From: Phragmites australis
Lineage: Eukaryota > Streptophyta > Magnoliopsida > Poales > Poaceae
Assembly: GCF_958298935.1 (NCBI RefSeq)
Contig: NC_084923.1
Span: 8,248,501-8,312,500 of the forward strand
DNA length: 64,000 bases
Direction of reading: 5' to 3'
Of the stretch, positions 1-12,426 are shown piece after piece (within the stretch, counting starts at the first letter, position 1; every line of letters begins with the position of its first letter). A program made the position numbers and the translations under genes. The notes under the pieces were generated by a model, which had not been told where the DNA came from, made no database searches, and was given only the letters and a program-made list of their open reading frames with translations.

Positions 1-2349
1 TAAAAGGGCGGCAGGTTTTAGCCATAAGAGATCAGGACTTCTAATTCAAACCGAATAAGACTTATAGATATGATTCGGCTATGCCTTTTAATCTCCTAAC
101 TTTCTATAACTAACATATATTTTCTAATCGACCACGTAAACTCCCATATATCTACCCAAGTATCTTTTGTTGCCGCTCAGCCTTCTTGGATTCGATTACA
201 TGCTTGATGTATCCATGTACTTGAATACGACTAGCTATTCCAGCTGTCCGGAGACCAACTATTGAAACAAATCGTGGTCATTGATCGTCTCATTGGTCGT
301 GACCACTGATCATAGTCTGGTCGTGGTCACGGAGTACTATTCATAGGTCGGAGTACTGTTTATCTGACCGAGTGCTATTTACTGTGGTTAGAGTACTGTT
401 CACTGTGGTCAAAGCACTATTCATAGTAGTCGGATCACTGTTCATCATTAGATGTACTAATTGCTGGTCGCCCATTAAATCAATCATCACTGTAATGACC
501 ACTATAAATACCAAATCTTATTATTAATAATAGATGCGCTAGAACTTGAGGGAAAAACAGCCATGTTCTCAAAATGTTGACATGTCTCCTTGCACAAATG
601 GCATTCCGAGCTAATAGACGTGACGAAAGTAGCAAAAACGGGATGGAAAAAAATAAACAGTAGCAAGGAAGGGATGAGAAGTTTTTGAGTAGCAAATCAA
701 GGATTCCACTAATATTCAGTGGCTCACAAAGAATTCTCTCTTTCTACTACTACTTTACAGCATCTGGGGCTAAATGGACGGCAATGGCGCTTAAGTGATG
801 CAAAATTTGAAGTAGTGCAGTGAAGGGAACACAGTTTTTCAATAACATAGAGGACATTACCTTATCATTCGATAGCAAACAAGATTTTTTCTCATTCATC
901 ATACATGGTCAAATTGGGCACCAACAAGGGTATTGGGTGAGGTGCCCCATCTACAATTGTGCAATCCTCTAGGAAAAAAGGACACAATATTAATACATAA
1001 GTTATTTTACTGTTTAAACGTCAAAGTAGCCACCTATAAATCACCCACTTCATATATCTTCGATAGATGACCCCTTCCAATTTTTTTCTTTAGAAAAGGG
1101 GCTCCTTCCAAATTTGAGGCCAAGCTCCTCCATAAGGATGAGATCCTCTGACATATTATACCTCCGCTAATATGTGGAGCTTTACACGTGTCGGCAGATG
1201 TGCAATAATGATGCAGTATATCAGAGGAACTGAACTCCTCACATGTTGGTCGATAGTCACCATCTCCTTTCGCCATTTTTCCCTAAGGTGGCAACAGCCA
1301 ACCCTATATCCATTGTCATAATTTCCAATCCTGAGCTAAAAAAGGCAGACGGCTTCCCAAAAACGCAAGTGGGGCGAAAGGGTAGATGTACGCTTAATAC
1401 CTTTTGCTTCGTTGAGCACCCCAAACACCCGGGGCACATGCATGAATGCACAACCTGATGGAATGAAGGCAGAAAATGACATGCCTTCCTTTCCTTTTCC
1501 TCGTTTAAGGCGTGCAAGTTGGAGCTTTAACGATCCCGGGTCCGGACTCCCGAGCCCCACAGGTCACACAGGACACAGGACCAACACGTGAAACCGACCG
1601 CTTCCGGCTTCCTTCCGAGTTATCCGACTCGACTAGAGACTTCCTTCCCCCATACAAAGACCCGGGCTGCTTTCCTGGTAGTGGTACCACTTGCGAAAAG
1701 ATTATCAGAGTTGTGGATTCGAATGTGCAGGGTTGTGAACTTGTGATTGAGCAACGAGAGTTGGTGCCCTCTGGGATCTGCAGTTTACTGAAACTTTATT
1801 CTTTGTGATCTCCAGTTTAGCAGACACCTGACAGCTTTGAGGATAGCATTTTGCTCCACCCTGATAGGTGAGCATCTTCCAGGATCGCAAGATCGAGAAC
1901 AAATTTCAGCCGTACATCAGTTATAAACAAGACTCTTTTTTTTGAAGCGAAGTATCAACAAGACATCGGCTAAACAAATGGATCAGCTGAAGAATGCAAC
2001 AGCACCCAGCCTTGGTTCTCCCTAAAACAGAGAAGAAACGATGTAAAGACAAGAAAGCCCACTGCAACAGTTCAGCAGCATGGTTTATCCCTTGAGGCCG
2101 ACAGCTCAATACCAAAATTTCGTGGCTGTGTTGCTCCTTACTAGAAAGTCGCACAATCACAAGCTACGTTTCACGCTGAGTTGGCTTTTATCTACCCTGC
2201 TGGGCGAAATAATGGCATGTGCAGAAAGAATCTGTCAATGCTAAGATACACGTATCGCCTACATATCCACATACCTCAGCGACTGTACTTGGCGGTGTTT
2301 ACTGGGAATCAGCAAAATTGGATCAATGTCATCACCTGGAACCTGGGTA
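1..2349. other. Intergenic DNA downstream of the SDS cyclin gene
   Basis: I see no supported gene here. Open frames are short, overlap on both strands and carry no recognisable domain. The only clear structure is the short tandem repeat at 319-448. The last few hundred bases before 2349 probably hold the 3' untranslated region of the cyclin gene, which is read on the minus strand, but I could not place its polyadenylation site. Confidence 0.5.
319..448. repeat. Degenerate ~21-bp tandem repeat
   Basis: About six diverged units of roughly 21 bp follow one another. Each has a core like GGAGTACTGTTCATAGT, preceded by GGTC or a variant of it. The units differ at several positions, so the array is old. 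It may be a piece of a decayed LTR element, but no element ends were found around it. Confidence 0.6.
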
Positions 2350-5300
2350 TCACGACGTGTAGCTGATCAGCCACTCGAGACTCTGCATGAGAAAGATTGC
2401 ACAGGGTAGAGAATGTTAGATGTCATAGCGCGATAAAAGCTCAGTTCTGTCAAATGCTGCAAACTACGACGAGAATGGTTCCTGGTCCCCGGTATCAGGA
2501 TGTGAGGGAGAAAACGAACCATTAGGCATTCAGGCAGATCGTCGTCCTTCGTCCTCATGTGGGTCTGCATATATGTGAAGAGCTAGCCGTTAGGCATTTC
2601 CAGTCTAGCCAGAATCAGCACATGTAAAATTGGAATCAGTATACGGAGAGCTAGTTTGGCATTTCCAGGCGTTTGCTATCTGACTAGAATCTAGGATGAG
2701 AGCAGCAGCATGGTTTATACCTAATTAGAACTAACTGAGCAGAGCTTATGAAGGCCACCATTCAAACTTTGGTTTATACCGATCGACGTTTAAACAATAA
2801 CAGATGTAGAGTCCATTTAACTCGGCCGAAATCCCAGCCCATCCACGTGAATGGGCTGGGTTTTGGGCTGAGCCAAACAGGGCCATAATGGAAATTCATA
2901 GCTAGACATGGAGGAGCCAGGTGTTCACCTCCATAACCAAGTGGCATGATGACTCATTGTCTGTGGCAAGGCAAGCAAGGGCTACCACAGCGGCTGCAAC
3001 AGTTGAGGGCCAGAAGGAGAGCTGCTTATGGTCCAGAAGTGACAGCAACGCCAGGTTTTTTGCCATATCCTCTACTTTGCCATCCGCTTTGGCAGCCTTC
3101 AGATAGAACCTACAAGAATGAAATAGACTGAACTGTTAGCTTGCTATCCCCTTTGTTCAGCTGACAACCTGAGACACATAAGAAAGCAGGAAATTCGCGG
3201 TACCAGAGGAAATGGTGTGTTGTTGTGACAAAGCACTGAAAGTTAAGGACCTCCTGGACCAGCCACTCCATGGCAACGACCTCACTTCGGCTGTAAGTAT
3301 TGAACCCAACTCTAAAATTCTTCTGAAGGACGCTGAAAGGGATCAAAATCAAACAACGAGATTAATGTTGGACATTAAGCTTAACAGAAATAAGGAATAG
3401 AAAACAAATGTTGACCCACAGGCAAACCCATAGAACATACTTCAGTTCAATTTCAGCTCAAGATACTTCTCTGACTTGTCTTGCAAAAGCAAGTCGCTAT
3501 AGTGCATATCAAACCATCCAAAGATTATTTTCAATTCAAGTCAAAGATGCTAGCTAGTATGCTTAATTCTTTTCCCATAGGTAATACAATCAGGAAACTT
3601 AATATTTGCCTAAAAAAAGAAACTCAATTCCTAAAATGCTCACCCTGTGAACACTTCTAAATGTAATGAATAGAGTGCTGAGTATTGAAAGGGACTTTCC
3701 TTCAACAAAAGCATTGAAACGGACAAACAACAGCTAGAAATGCCATAACTGTAACATGTTCATATGTTCGAGAATCATAACATGGTTAAACGGTGAAATT
3801 TTTCTACCAACTCGAACCATCTGATTGACCGATGCCAACTCCTGTCAAAGACCCGAGTCATATTTCAGCGAGGTAGCGATGCAAATGGAAAAGCATACAC
3901 ATCAATCTTGCAGCTTGTATTTCAATCATCCGAGGGAATGTCCATGGCCAATACAAATGAAAAGTAGGAGCTCATTTGGGTGCCATGCCATTTAATTATA
4001 CATCAGTTGCTGCTAAGTTTTTAAGAGTCTAGATTTCAATTGAGACAATCTGACAATAGAACATCAACAGCTTACATAAGTATTTTTTACTTAAATTGAG
4101 CATAAGAGGGAACTATATGGCCCAGCAAGAAACAAACCATTCACAAAGCATGCTGAAATAGAATGTCTCCACACTACAATTGTCATACAACGGAGAACAT
4201 TACCAATTGTAGGGTTGGTTCTCTTCAATGCGGGTGGCCAGGGTGATGCAGGCAATGCCTAGTAACTGCAGGTTCCTCATGCCCTTTACGTAGCCATGCC
4301 TCAAGAAGCGGTCCATCAATCCAATCCCCATGAACACTGTCGCCGGCTGCAGCTTCATCACATGCGAATGCTAGCATTGCATGGGAAAGAGTCATTCTTT
4401 GCAGATTTAGAAGTGAAGGATAAAAAATGTGCATGTCCTGCTTTTCAGTACTAAGATTGTTCTAGTTTTGTACAAGGACCACAACATTGTAATACTTCAC
4501 GGTAATTTTCTTTTTGATTAACACGCTTTATGGCAATTGAAACCTTCAGATGAAAACACAGTGATGACAGTATTTTTCAGTAGTTCTCTGAGGTATCAAT
4601 ACATTTATCAAGTGCATCGAAAAACTTATATTTGCCGGGAAAGGATATGAAATAAAGTGCATATACAGAACTACAGATAATGCACTCCGAAAATTGCACA
4701 TAGAAAATGATGATGAAATCCTCCTAATTGCTAGTCCCAGACATCGAAGCAATTTGCCAGTGAAATGGGGTTCCAGATGGAAGCAATGTGCCAATGAAAC
4801 GGTGTTTCAGATACCAAATGGTAACTAAAGATAAATTTTACGGTGCAACTGAATAAGCTGTTTCTCTCTTCGTTTTCAAACAACCCATGTCAACACAAAC
4901 ACCTACTCAAACATCCTATCACTGATCTCTGGGACTTGGATGAGTTGGTCGCCAAAATAAGTGATCAAACTCACAAAGCAAGTACTAGCAAGGAGGGCTA
5001 TGTAAATAATACTGCTATTCTGCAATCTACTCATCAGCGAATGTTACCAGTACAATACCCGCATAATGCACGACCATCAGTTCATCATACACCGCTCCTT
5101 TGCAATCAAGCAGGTACAGTGTTTGCAGAGCACTGGTACACATTCTAGGCCAATAAGTCAGGCAATGTTACAAACCCGATTACCAATCCACAAATCAGCT
5201 CACAAACACACAAGTGTTACTCCAACTCCAATCCTAACTACAAGTGCTTGGGGTTGGGGATACAAATGAGAGAAACAGAATCAAGGATGGGAGTAGCATT

Positions 5301-6657
5301 AGACTGGGAAGAAGCACAGGGTGGGAATCAGAAGAATCAGGATTGGGGAGGAGGCAGCACGGGGGAGGAAGATGAAGCCATTGCCTATTCTGTTCGTCCA
5401 TGGCTAGCACTGCTGCTATCTGTTCCCTTTTGTATTGCTTGGTCACACGGTTAGACACCACCAACGGCCCGCGGTCCAGCCCACAAGTGGGTCAATGCAT
5501 ACATCAGGAGCTCTCCGTGACAGACAACAAACCCAAAATCTAGATTCATCTGTTATCAGTAAAATACCAGCATAATGCAAGTTTCAACTCATAAAGCATA
5601 AGCCCGTACGGCTCTTTCGACGCAACAAATTTGGTTACGCGTGCGATGCATAACCCCAGGCAAAGTGGTGTTCGCACTATACGAGCACAATACAGAGTGT
5701 TGTACTAGTATACACTTACCTCGATGATCCAGTTCACCATGACGACACGTTGCTCCACGACGAGACGGCCGTAACATCCAGGCATGGAGCTATATACCTC
5801 AGTGTAGTCGCGCGCAACCGCCTCGCGTCGCTCGCGCCGCCGGAAGCGCTCGTAGCTCTCCTCGTCGTCCAAATCCTCGAACCTCTTCTCCTGACACAAG
5901 CATTCCGACCAAACGATCTACTAGATCAAATACACCACACCAACCCACGCAATCAAACCCAATTCCCAGAAAATTTGAGAGAAATCTCATGAAACCCGCT
6001 CACCGGAAGTAGGTCGAGAGCGGCATCGGTGACGGCGCGCGCTTTGGGGTGCACGCAGGGGACGAACTGGTTGGCGAAGGCGAGGAAGATGGAGAAGGTC
6101 GCGGAGGGCGCGACGTCCTCGTCATCGTCGTCGGTCAAGGGGGAGTCGAGCAGGGGGCTGAGGGAGTAATCGGCGCAGCGGCAGGGACCACTGAGCACCT
6201 CATCCTCGGGCTCCTCCGGCGTCAGCTCGTCGCACGCCGTGGAGTACTCGGTCGCCTCGGCCTCGTCGGCTAGCTGCTCGGGGCAGGCGAGGTCGGACTC
6301 GAGCACGGAACCGAGGCACGATGACCCGGAGGCCTTGACCTCGGCGGGGCGCACCCTCGCACCGCCGATCACCTCCGAGCACTCGGACCCGGCAGGCCGC
6401 GCCTCGTCCGCGTCCGCGTCCGCGTCCTGACGCCGAGGCCTCTTCTCCGGGCGGTGAGCTGCGGCGAGGGAGGTGGAGGAGGTGGAGATGACCTCGCTGT
6501 GGAAGCAGGAGGAGGCCGAGGTCGACGACTCAGCGGGCCGCTTCCCCGCCCCCGCCGCCGCGATCTGACTGGGGAGCGGTGGAGCCACCCCTCTCCGCCG
6601 GCGGAAGGGGTTGGAGCGCGGCCTCGTGGGCACCGACGCGAGCATGGTGGGAGGCAT
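2350..6657 (-). CDS. SDS: Meiosis-specific cyclin, SOLO DANCERS (SDS) type
   Basis: Seven exons on the minus strand: 6657-6004, 5890-5720, 4370-4204, 3332-3204, 3109-2929, 2564-2520 and 2382-2350. All junctions are GT-AG and in phase, giving 459 residues. Residues 1-218 are a low-complexity, acidic region with basic patches. The cyclin box starts near residue 244 (RDYTEVYSS, then VVMVNWIIE) and continues with [31 protein letters not shown] and [17 protein letters not shown]. The protein ends [16 protein letters not shown], and its last 10 residues are on a separate tiny exon. SDS cyclins act in meiotic prophase I; the rice protein is needed for meiotic double-strand break formation and the Arabidopsis one for homologue-directed repair. 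The identification rests on the unusual cyclin box and the conserved C-terminal half. No stop or frameshift interrupts it. The 1.35-kb second intron (5719-4371) is the longest. Confidence 0.92.
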
Positions 6658-6744
6658 GGTGCGATCCGTGTGTGTGTACGTGTGCGCGTGCCTGCGGAAT
6701 GTGTCTGTTCGTGTGTGGGTTGCTACGGCTAGGTGTTGGCTTGC

Positions 6745-6751
6745 TTATATA
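6745..6751 (-). promoter_or_regulatory. Probable TATA box of the SDS gene
   Basis: On the minus strand the sequence reads CTATATAAGC, about 90 bases upstream of the start codon at 6657. That spacing would put transcription start near 6715 and leave a short leader rich in CA repeats. This is a motif call only. Confidence 0.5.
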
Positions 6752-8197
6752 GCAGTGAGGCTGTTAGGGCTTGGAGAAGAAGATGACGGAAGAGTGTGGC
6801 CCAGGCGGATCCGTTGTTTTGAATTCCCACGGGCTCGTAACACCCGTTGTACTTACTCCACTCCAGTGGGCCCACCTGCAGCGGGGATAGATTCGTGGTG
6901 TATCTCTGCGGGTCCCGGACGGAGCAGGAACATTTGCGTTGTACAAGCGAACTGCCTTCCCGGAGCAACGGCCGCGTCAGCCTGTCAGGCGACCGGCGGG
7001 GCGGGCGGTTGCCTCCGTTGCAAATACCCGGCTGTTGCAGAGGCTGAGCAGATGCCAGGTTGTCTCCTCCTGCCGTGGTTCGCCTTGTGATCTGCTCGAA
7101 GTCGAGTTGCGAGAGGCAAGCAACTCTGATCCCAGTGGCTCTGACAGAGATCTCCTGAAACATCATCACTCTTCTTTAGAGTCGGTGACCACATGTGTTG
7201 CCGTCGACAGATCACAGCAACAGGTATATTCCAGTTGCAAGTCTGCATGGTACTGAACTTTGAGCGCTAGCCTATGAAGTTCGAATACTCGACGTTACAC
7301 TGAACTTGCAAACACGGATCCTCACCGACTACCTTTGCTATTGAGTTGTGACTGATATGGCACCGACGTTCACCGCGGTGGCGGCGCTACCTCCGTAAGT
7401 AGCCACCCTGTTGTATGCTTGGTTGCTCGCCTACCATAACAGACACCTGAATGCAAGCCTCGAGTTGCAGACCGGCGCCGCCTTCCTCGCTCCCGTACGC
7501 ATCAGCTGGCTTATCCGCTTCGCCTCCTCGCTCCATTTAAGCTATACTTCTTTCGCACCGAGAACAGCAGAATGTTAGTTTAGATGAACAACCAAATGTT
7601 CTTAAAAAATAATTTGAGCTAAATTTCTGTGAAGACTGCTTAATATAAACAAATCACAAGGAATGGAGGAAGTATGCGCTCTGTTCTGTTTCTTCAGAAA
7701 AAAAAAGGGGGCGGCAAAAACAGAGTGATATGATCATAGTAGGTGCTTATTGGACAACTTATCGGCATGTATCATGTAAAAGTTTATAGATATGGTACAG
7801 AATTCGCTAGGATTACAAGTACATGTAACAAATCTAAGATGTTCGACTGACAGGCACAGCACTTGTCCAAGCATACCAGCCTGGGAGACAAGGTGATGTA
7901 CCTGAGAAGTGATCACCATGGTAATTTACATGACATCAAGTTTCCTCTGGATCAGAACCATGTTCTTCAGCAAAATCAATCGAAGGAAGCAAGTAGTTCA
8001 GCCGCACTCTGATTGAACAAACCGTTCCATATGCTGTATTCAACAATAATCTATACTGACATATAGCATTTTGACTGCAAAAGCCATTTTGCTGAATCTG
8101 TTCCCAAGCAAATTCCTAACAAGACAGTGAAGCACCATTGGCACACGACTAAACATGATTTCATCATCTACGAGGGTTGGGAGGAATCACTTATTGC
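6752..8197. other. Spacer between the SDS and PPR genes
   Basis: The part next to 6752 is the moderately GC-rich upstream region of the cyclin gene. The part before 8197 is downstream of the PPR gene and probably includes its 3' untranslated region. Open frames here are short and I recognise no protein in them. A possible Stowaway-like relic lies at 7525-7675. Confidence 0.45.
7525..7675. mobile_element. Possible degenerate Stowaway-like MITE
   Basis: The ends read roughly CTCGCTCCATTTAAG and, inverted, GGAATGGAGGAAGTA. They resemble the CTCCCTCC-type ends of grass Stowaway (Tc1/mariner) MITEs, about 150 bp apart. The match is weak and no clean TA duplication is visible. Confidence 0.3.
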
Positions 8198-9619
8198 TTA
8201 AATCGACAACTCTTCAGGGCACCTTCTCAATTCTAATATATGTGATGCTAGCTCCTCATCGCCATATTGCTTCAGCAACTCCACCAAACGGTCAGCACAA
8301 GACGCTTCTATGTGTATCCCCCTCTCAACAACTTTCCTCCCGAACGTGGAGGCCTCAAGAACACGCCCTTCCTCACACAACACAAGCAACAAAGCACCAT
8401 AGACATCAGAGTCGCACAGCACCCCATTCTCATCCATCACTCCCAACCAGTAGCAAGCATCCAACAACCTCTTCCTCCGACATAGCTCCCTCACCATCGA
8501 ACTGCCGGCGAGAGGAGTCAGCTGCACACCTTTCTTCATCATCCTCTGGGCCAGTCCTTCAGCTTCCGCTGCCATGCCAACCCTCCACAGGCAAACCAGT
8601 AGAACATTGTAGCACTGACCGCTGGAGATGCTCCCATCACCAACCACACGCTCCACAACATCATAAGCGTCGGCAACCCTCCGCTCCGCGCAAACCCCTT
8701 CAACCAGTGTCCGCACAAAAACCCGGTTCGGCGTCACCGACCTCTCTGCCATCCTGTCCAACACGCCAAGCGCCTCCCCCAGCCTCCCCTTCCAACAGAG
8801 GCATTTCACCAAACACGTATAGGTCACCACGTTGGGTACACAGTTTGCACCCAACCTCACGCTCTCCATCTCCTCCACCAGCCTTAGGGCGGCATCAACG
8901 TCCCCGAAACCGCACATCCCGTCTAGCATCGCCGTGTAAACCACCGCATTGGGCACGCACCCGAACTCCGGCATTTTGTCGATCAGCCGGCGGGCGTCCT
9001 CGAAGTCCCCCGCGGACGCCAGCTTATGCACCGCGGTTACGATTAGGGGGACGGTAGGAGAGGCGCCAGAACCAGACATGATCTCAAGAACGGTGGAGAC
9101 ATCGCCGGTGGAGCCCGCCGCGCGGAGGGCGTGGTGGAAGCAGGCAGCGTCGGGGACGAGGCCGAAGGACCGCATGTGGCGCAGGACGGCGAGGGACGCG
9201 GCGAAGAGGCCGGCGTGAGCGGAGATGCTGAGGAGGAGGGCGTACTGCGGCAGGGGAAGGGGTTGTGGGGAGGAGGAGAGGTGGAGGGGCACGGAGGAAG
9301 GGAGGTCGGGGAGCGAAGTGGCCAGTGAGGAGAGAGCATGCGGAGAGGGCAGCGGAGAGGAGAGCGACAGGCGCCATAGGAGGAAGCGGAGGGAGAGGAG
9401 TGGGGAGGGGAGCAGCGGGAGGAGGTGGGGCAGCGTGCGGAGCGGGAAGGCGTCGGATGGGGACGGGAAGGCGCGGGAGAGCGCGTGTGGGAGCGGCGTG
9501 GAGGGCGTAGGCGGCGTGGTGAGGACGGCGAGAAGGGCGGCGAGTTTGGGGTGGTCGCGGTGGGGCGGGTGGGTGGAGAGGCGGTGGCGGAGGAGGAGGA
9601 GCGACGCGCGTGGTGGCAT
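8198..9619 (-). CDS. P-class pentatricopeptide repeat protein, probably mitochondrial
   Basis: A single uninterrupted exon encodes 473 residues. The first ~110 residues are rich in Pro, Leu, Ser and Arg and poor in acidic residues (start MPPRASLLLLRHRLSTH), which fits a mitochondrial or plastid targeting region. From about residue 120 on there are consecutive ~35-residue helical hairpins typical of P-type PPR repeats, for example VPNAVVYTAMLDGMCGFGD, PNVVTYTCLVKCLCWKGR and SDVYGALLLVLCEEGR. There is no E, DYW or SMR domain, so editing or nuclease activity is not indicated. Such proteins bind organellar RNA sequence-specifically to stabilise, process or help translate it. The target cannot be read from this sequence. 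Strong GC bias produces long open frames in other phases and on the opposite strand; these are shadows. A MULE-like element begins about 200 bp upstream of the start codon. Confidence 0.9.
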   Translation of the reverse strand: MPPRASLLLLRHRLSTHPPHRDHPKLAALLAVLTTPPTPSTPLPHALSRAFPSPSDAFPLRTLPHLLPLLPSPLLSLRFLLWRLSLSSPLPSPHALSSLATSLPDLPSSVPLHLSSSPQPLPLPQYALLLSISAHAGLFAASLAVLRHMRSFGLVPDAACFHHALRAAGSTGDVSTVLEIMSGSGASPTVPLIVTAVHKLASAGDFEDARRLIDKMPEFGCVPNAVVYTAMLDGMCGFGDVDAALRLVEEMESVRLGANCVPNVVTYTCLVKCLCWKGRLGEALGVLDRMAERSVTPNRVFVRTLVEGVCAERRVADAYDVVERVVGDGSISSGQCYNVLLVCLWRVGMAAEAEGLAQRMMKKGVQLTPLAGSSMVRELCRRKRLLDACYWLGVMDENGVLCDSDVYGALLLVLCEEGRVLEASTFGRKVVERGIHIEASCADRLVELLKQYGDEELASHILELRRCPEELSI

Positions 9620-9822
9620 TCGGTGGTGATTCCGACGGAGACGGCGGAGAAGGGGAGAGGCGGTGGCCGGTTTGGGCTAGCTGCCGCCTTGCCGTGTAGC
9701 GGCATTTCCATTGAGTGGACGGAGTCAGCCCACTGAGATCAATAGTCCAGCTCGACTTACGAAAACAGGCCAACCAAAAATGAATCAGTTTTACGGCCCT
9801 GTTTTGGCAGGGTTTCTGGTTT

Positions 9823-11193
9823 GAAAAAAAATTCATTTAGCCTCTCTCAACTATTGTCCGGGTCTATTTTTCTCCTCGATCATAAATAAGATATTTTACC
9901 TTCATCAATAATCAATACCAGTTATAATTCATCTCTAACACCGATTCAAGTTGGTTTTGACCAATGTGGACATTGTGATGTGGCCAACTTGCCATGTCGG
10001 CGCTCAAATAAAATCCTCAGACTCGATTTTTTTAAAAATTAGTCCCTACCCAAAAAACCGGGCCCACCTATCAGCGACCCGAGGCAGGGGAAGGCGTGGT
10101 CGTCACGCGCATGACCTCGCTAGCGGCGGGTGGCGCTTTGGCTTGCTCGGGCAAGAGCTAGGGTAGCTGTGCGGGGCCTGTGCAGTCCCGTCTGTGGGGT
10201 TCGGGCTGCTGCAGGGTGCTTGGGGGCAGTCTACGACATGCAAGGCAGAGGCAGCGGCTAGGGCTTCGCAACGGCGCATAGGGAACAACGATCTCCCCTG
10301 AATGAGGGCGACTTGAGCATCTACGAGCTTCTAGTGTTCTCACCGTACCTTTGGTTGTAGACGAGAGAGACCGAGGACCTTTGGTAAGGTGCGGCAGTGT
10401 AAAGAGCTCAATGGCGACGGTGGTCTCCCAGTCTCGGTCTCCTGCGATTGGCAGAGGGGAAATGCTCGATGAGGGTAGGAGATGGTGTTGGTGCAAGGGA
10501 TTGGCTGGAGCTTCACTGAGGTGGCTAGGTTACTTCACGCGGTGGCTGCTAGAGCCGAGGAAGAAGGTGTGGTCGATTTACGTCTGGTCCCAGTCCTCGC
10601 ATGAATGGCAAAGTGGAATCGGTGAGGTACAAGGAACATGGTGACATCTCGGTTTTGACAGAGACTCACCAAGGAGGAAATGGCACGGTTGTGAGCCCAC
10701 CTGCGTCAGAGAAGAAGCTCCTATTCCGGGCGAACCACGAGCTCTTGCGTCTTGGTTTCTTGAGGAGAATAGAAGGGGGTAGCATGGATAGTGTGAGGGG
10801 CTATTTGGAGAAGGTTTGGCGTCGGCCCATGAATTAGGTGCACTTGGTTTCTCTGGGCAACACGACAGCGGAGAGACAATGGCGATATGACGGTTCACAA
10901 GCGCTAGTAGGAGGGTGATTGAGTGCTCGTGTGACTCGGCTCGAAGGCAAGGGCATGGAGGGGGTGTGTGGCACTTGCCCTCACCCGCACGCATGGAGGG
11001 GATCTTATTTGAGTGCTAACATGGTAAGTTTGCCACGTCACTTCGTCCACATCGGCCAAAACCACCCCAAATCGGGGTTAGGGAGGAATTAGAACCATTA
11101 TTGATTGTTGAGGGGAGTAAAATATCTGGTTTTGTAATTGAGGGGGGAAATGGACTCAGGCAATAGTTGAGAGAGGTAAAATGGACTTTTTTC
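9823..11193. mobile_element. MULE-like DNA transposon, non-autonomous, with long terminal inverted repeats
   Basis: The element is 1371 bp. Its left end starts GAAAAAAAATTCATTTAG and its right end, inverted, GAAAAAAGTCCATTTTACC; the inverted similarity runs inward for roughly 200 bp (to about 10020 and from about 10995). It is flanked by TTCTGGTTT (9814-9822) and TTATGGTTT (11194-11202), a 9-bp target duplication with one mismatch, as expected for Mutator-like elements. No transposase is present. The interior (about 10070-10990) is GC-rich and differs from the arms, so it may be captured host sequence (Pack-MULE). I could not name a source gene. It lies just upstream of the PPR gene. Confidence 0.75.
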
Positions 11194-12420
11194 TTATGGT
11201 TTTACACCACCATGGCTAGCAGATTAGCCTCAGTTTCAAGAATGATTTCTTTTAAAAAAGGCCTAATTTTTGTCACTATCTAGATTTTCATTGGAGGCCA
11301 TAAATAAGTTGACTCCACCCTTGAGCAAAGCCTTTTTTTATGCAGGACGGGGGATCAAGCCCTAGTCAGCTCGGCTCCTTCCTGGAGATTTGCCACTGCG
11401 TTATAGTGTCATTCACAGTTTCAAGAATGATTCTCCCTCCGCTCTTTGTTGTTTGTAGTTTTAAACTTGTGCACGGGTATTTAGAAAACGTTCTAAATGT
11501 CACTACCCCATTTCTAAAGTGTACGTCTTTAATAGCTAATTAAATTAGGTTGCCTCTCTTTTTTTTTGCAAGGAAATTAGTTTGTCTTCTCAACACAAAA
11601 TCGGGTCTTGAAAAAATGTAGCAAAACACTAAATATGGTAGTGTAGGTAGCTATATTTCTTCTTGAAATCATATCTAAACTATAAAAGCACGGGTTAAAA
11701 TAATCATATGCACACCCTAAAAATATATCCACGGAACAACCATCACCCTCAGGTCTGTCAACATCTAACAAATCTAACAGTCAAGATTCGTTTGATGGTG
11801 TTTCATTCAATCCAATAGCCAATAATGAGTTGTCATCAATCGTTCGAAATCCTATGTCCACCCAAACAAGCATCCATGGTACTATCTGAATCCTCATATC
11901 TAAATTCAATGGCTGAGATTACATTGTCCCTCCATCATTCCCTCACTCAGTTGAGAAATCATTGATTTGCTACCTAAAATTTGCTCCCATTCATCCCGGT
12001 TGTTAATTTCCTTCCAAAAAAAGATCCTGCAATATTTTCCCCTAATCCCCTCTAGACATGGTCAATTTCCTATTACATAATTTAGAATCACACATGATCA
12101 TCTCCCCACCTAATCAATTAGTCCATCAATTTAGAAAACCATACTCTTCAAGATTTCTTCATGCACGCATTGTCAATTTGGAAACTTCAGTCAATGAATC
12201 AATTAGTTCCCGCATACCTGCACCATACCCTCCTCATATCACTATGGACACCTTTTTATCCCCTTTACACCTACCTCCTCCCCTCCCCTGATCCAAACTA
12301 GCGACGAGCGACCTCCTCTGCATCGTCACGTGTGCATAGTCACGTGTGTCCCTTAAGGTCCCAGAACACCATTCTTCATGGCCACACCAACCCATCATCG
12401 CCTCACTCAGCTCCTTCCCC
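11194..12420. other. AT-rich spacer
   Basis: No gene, RNA or element ends were recognised. The sequence is AT-rich with homopolymer runs and only short open frames. Confidence 0.45.
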
Positions 12421-12426
12421 TTCTGA

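Noticed and set aside
319..448. Possible CRISPR-like array
   Set aside because: Units are contiguous, diverged 21-bp repeats without spacers, in a plant genome.
6729..7169. 146-codon minus-strand open frame upstream of SDS
   Set aside because: It overlaps the SDS TATA box and promoter, has no recognisable domain and competes with plus-strand frames.
8155..9057. 300-codon open frame on the plus strand
   Set aside because: It lies antisense to the PPR gene, is rich in Pro, Ser, His and Arg, and results from the high GC content of that gene. The minus strand carries clear PPR repeats.
9043..9836. Long minus-strand open frames of 222 and 250 codons overlapping the PPR start
   Set aside because: They are other phases of the GC-rich PPR 5' region with low-complexity Pro/Ser/Arg content and no domain.
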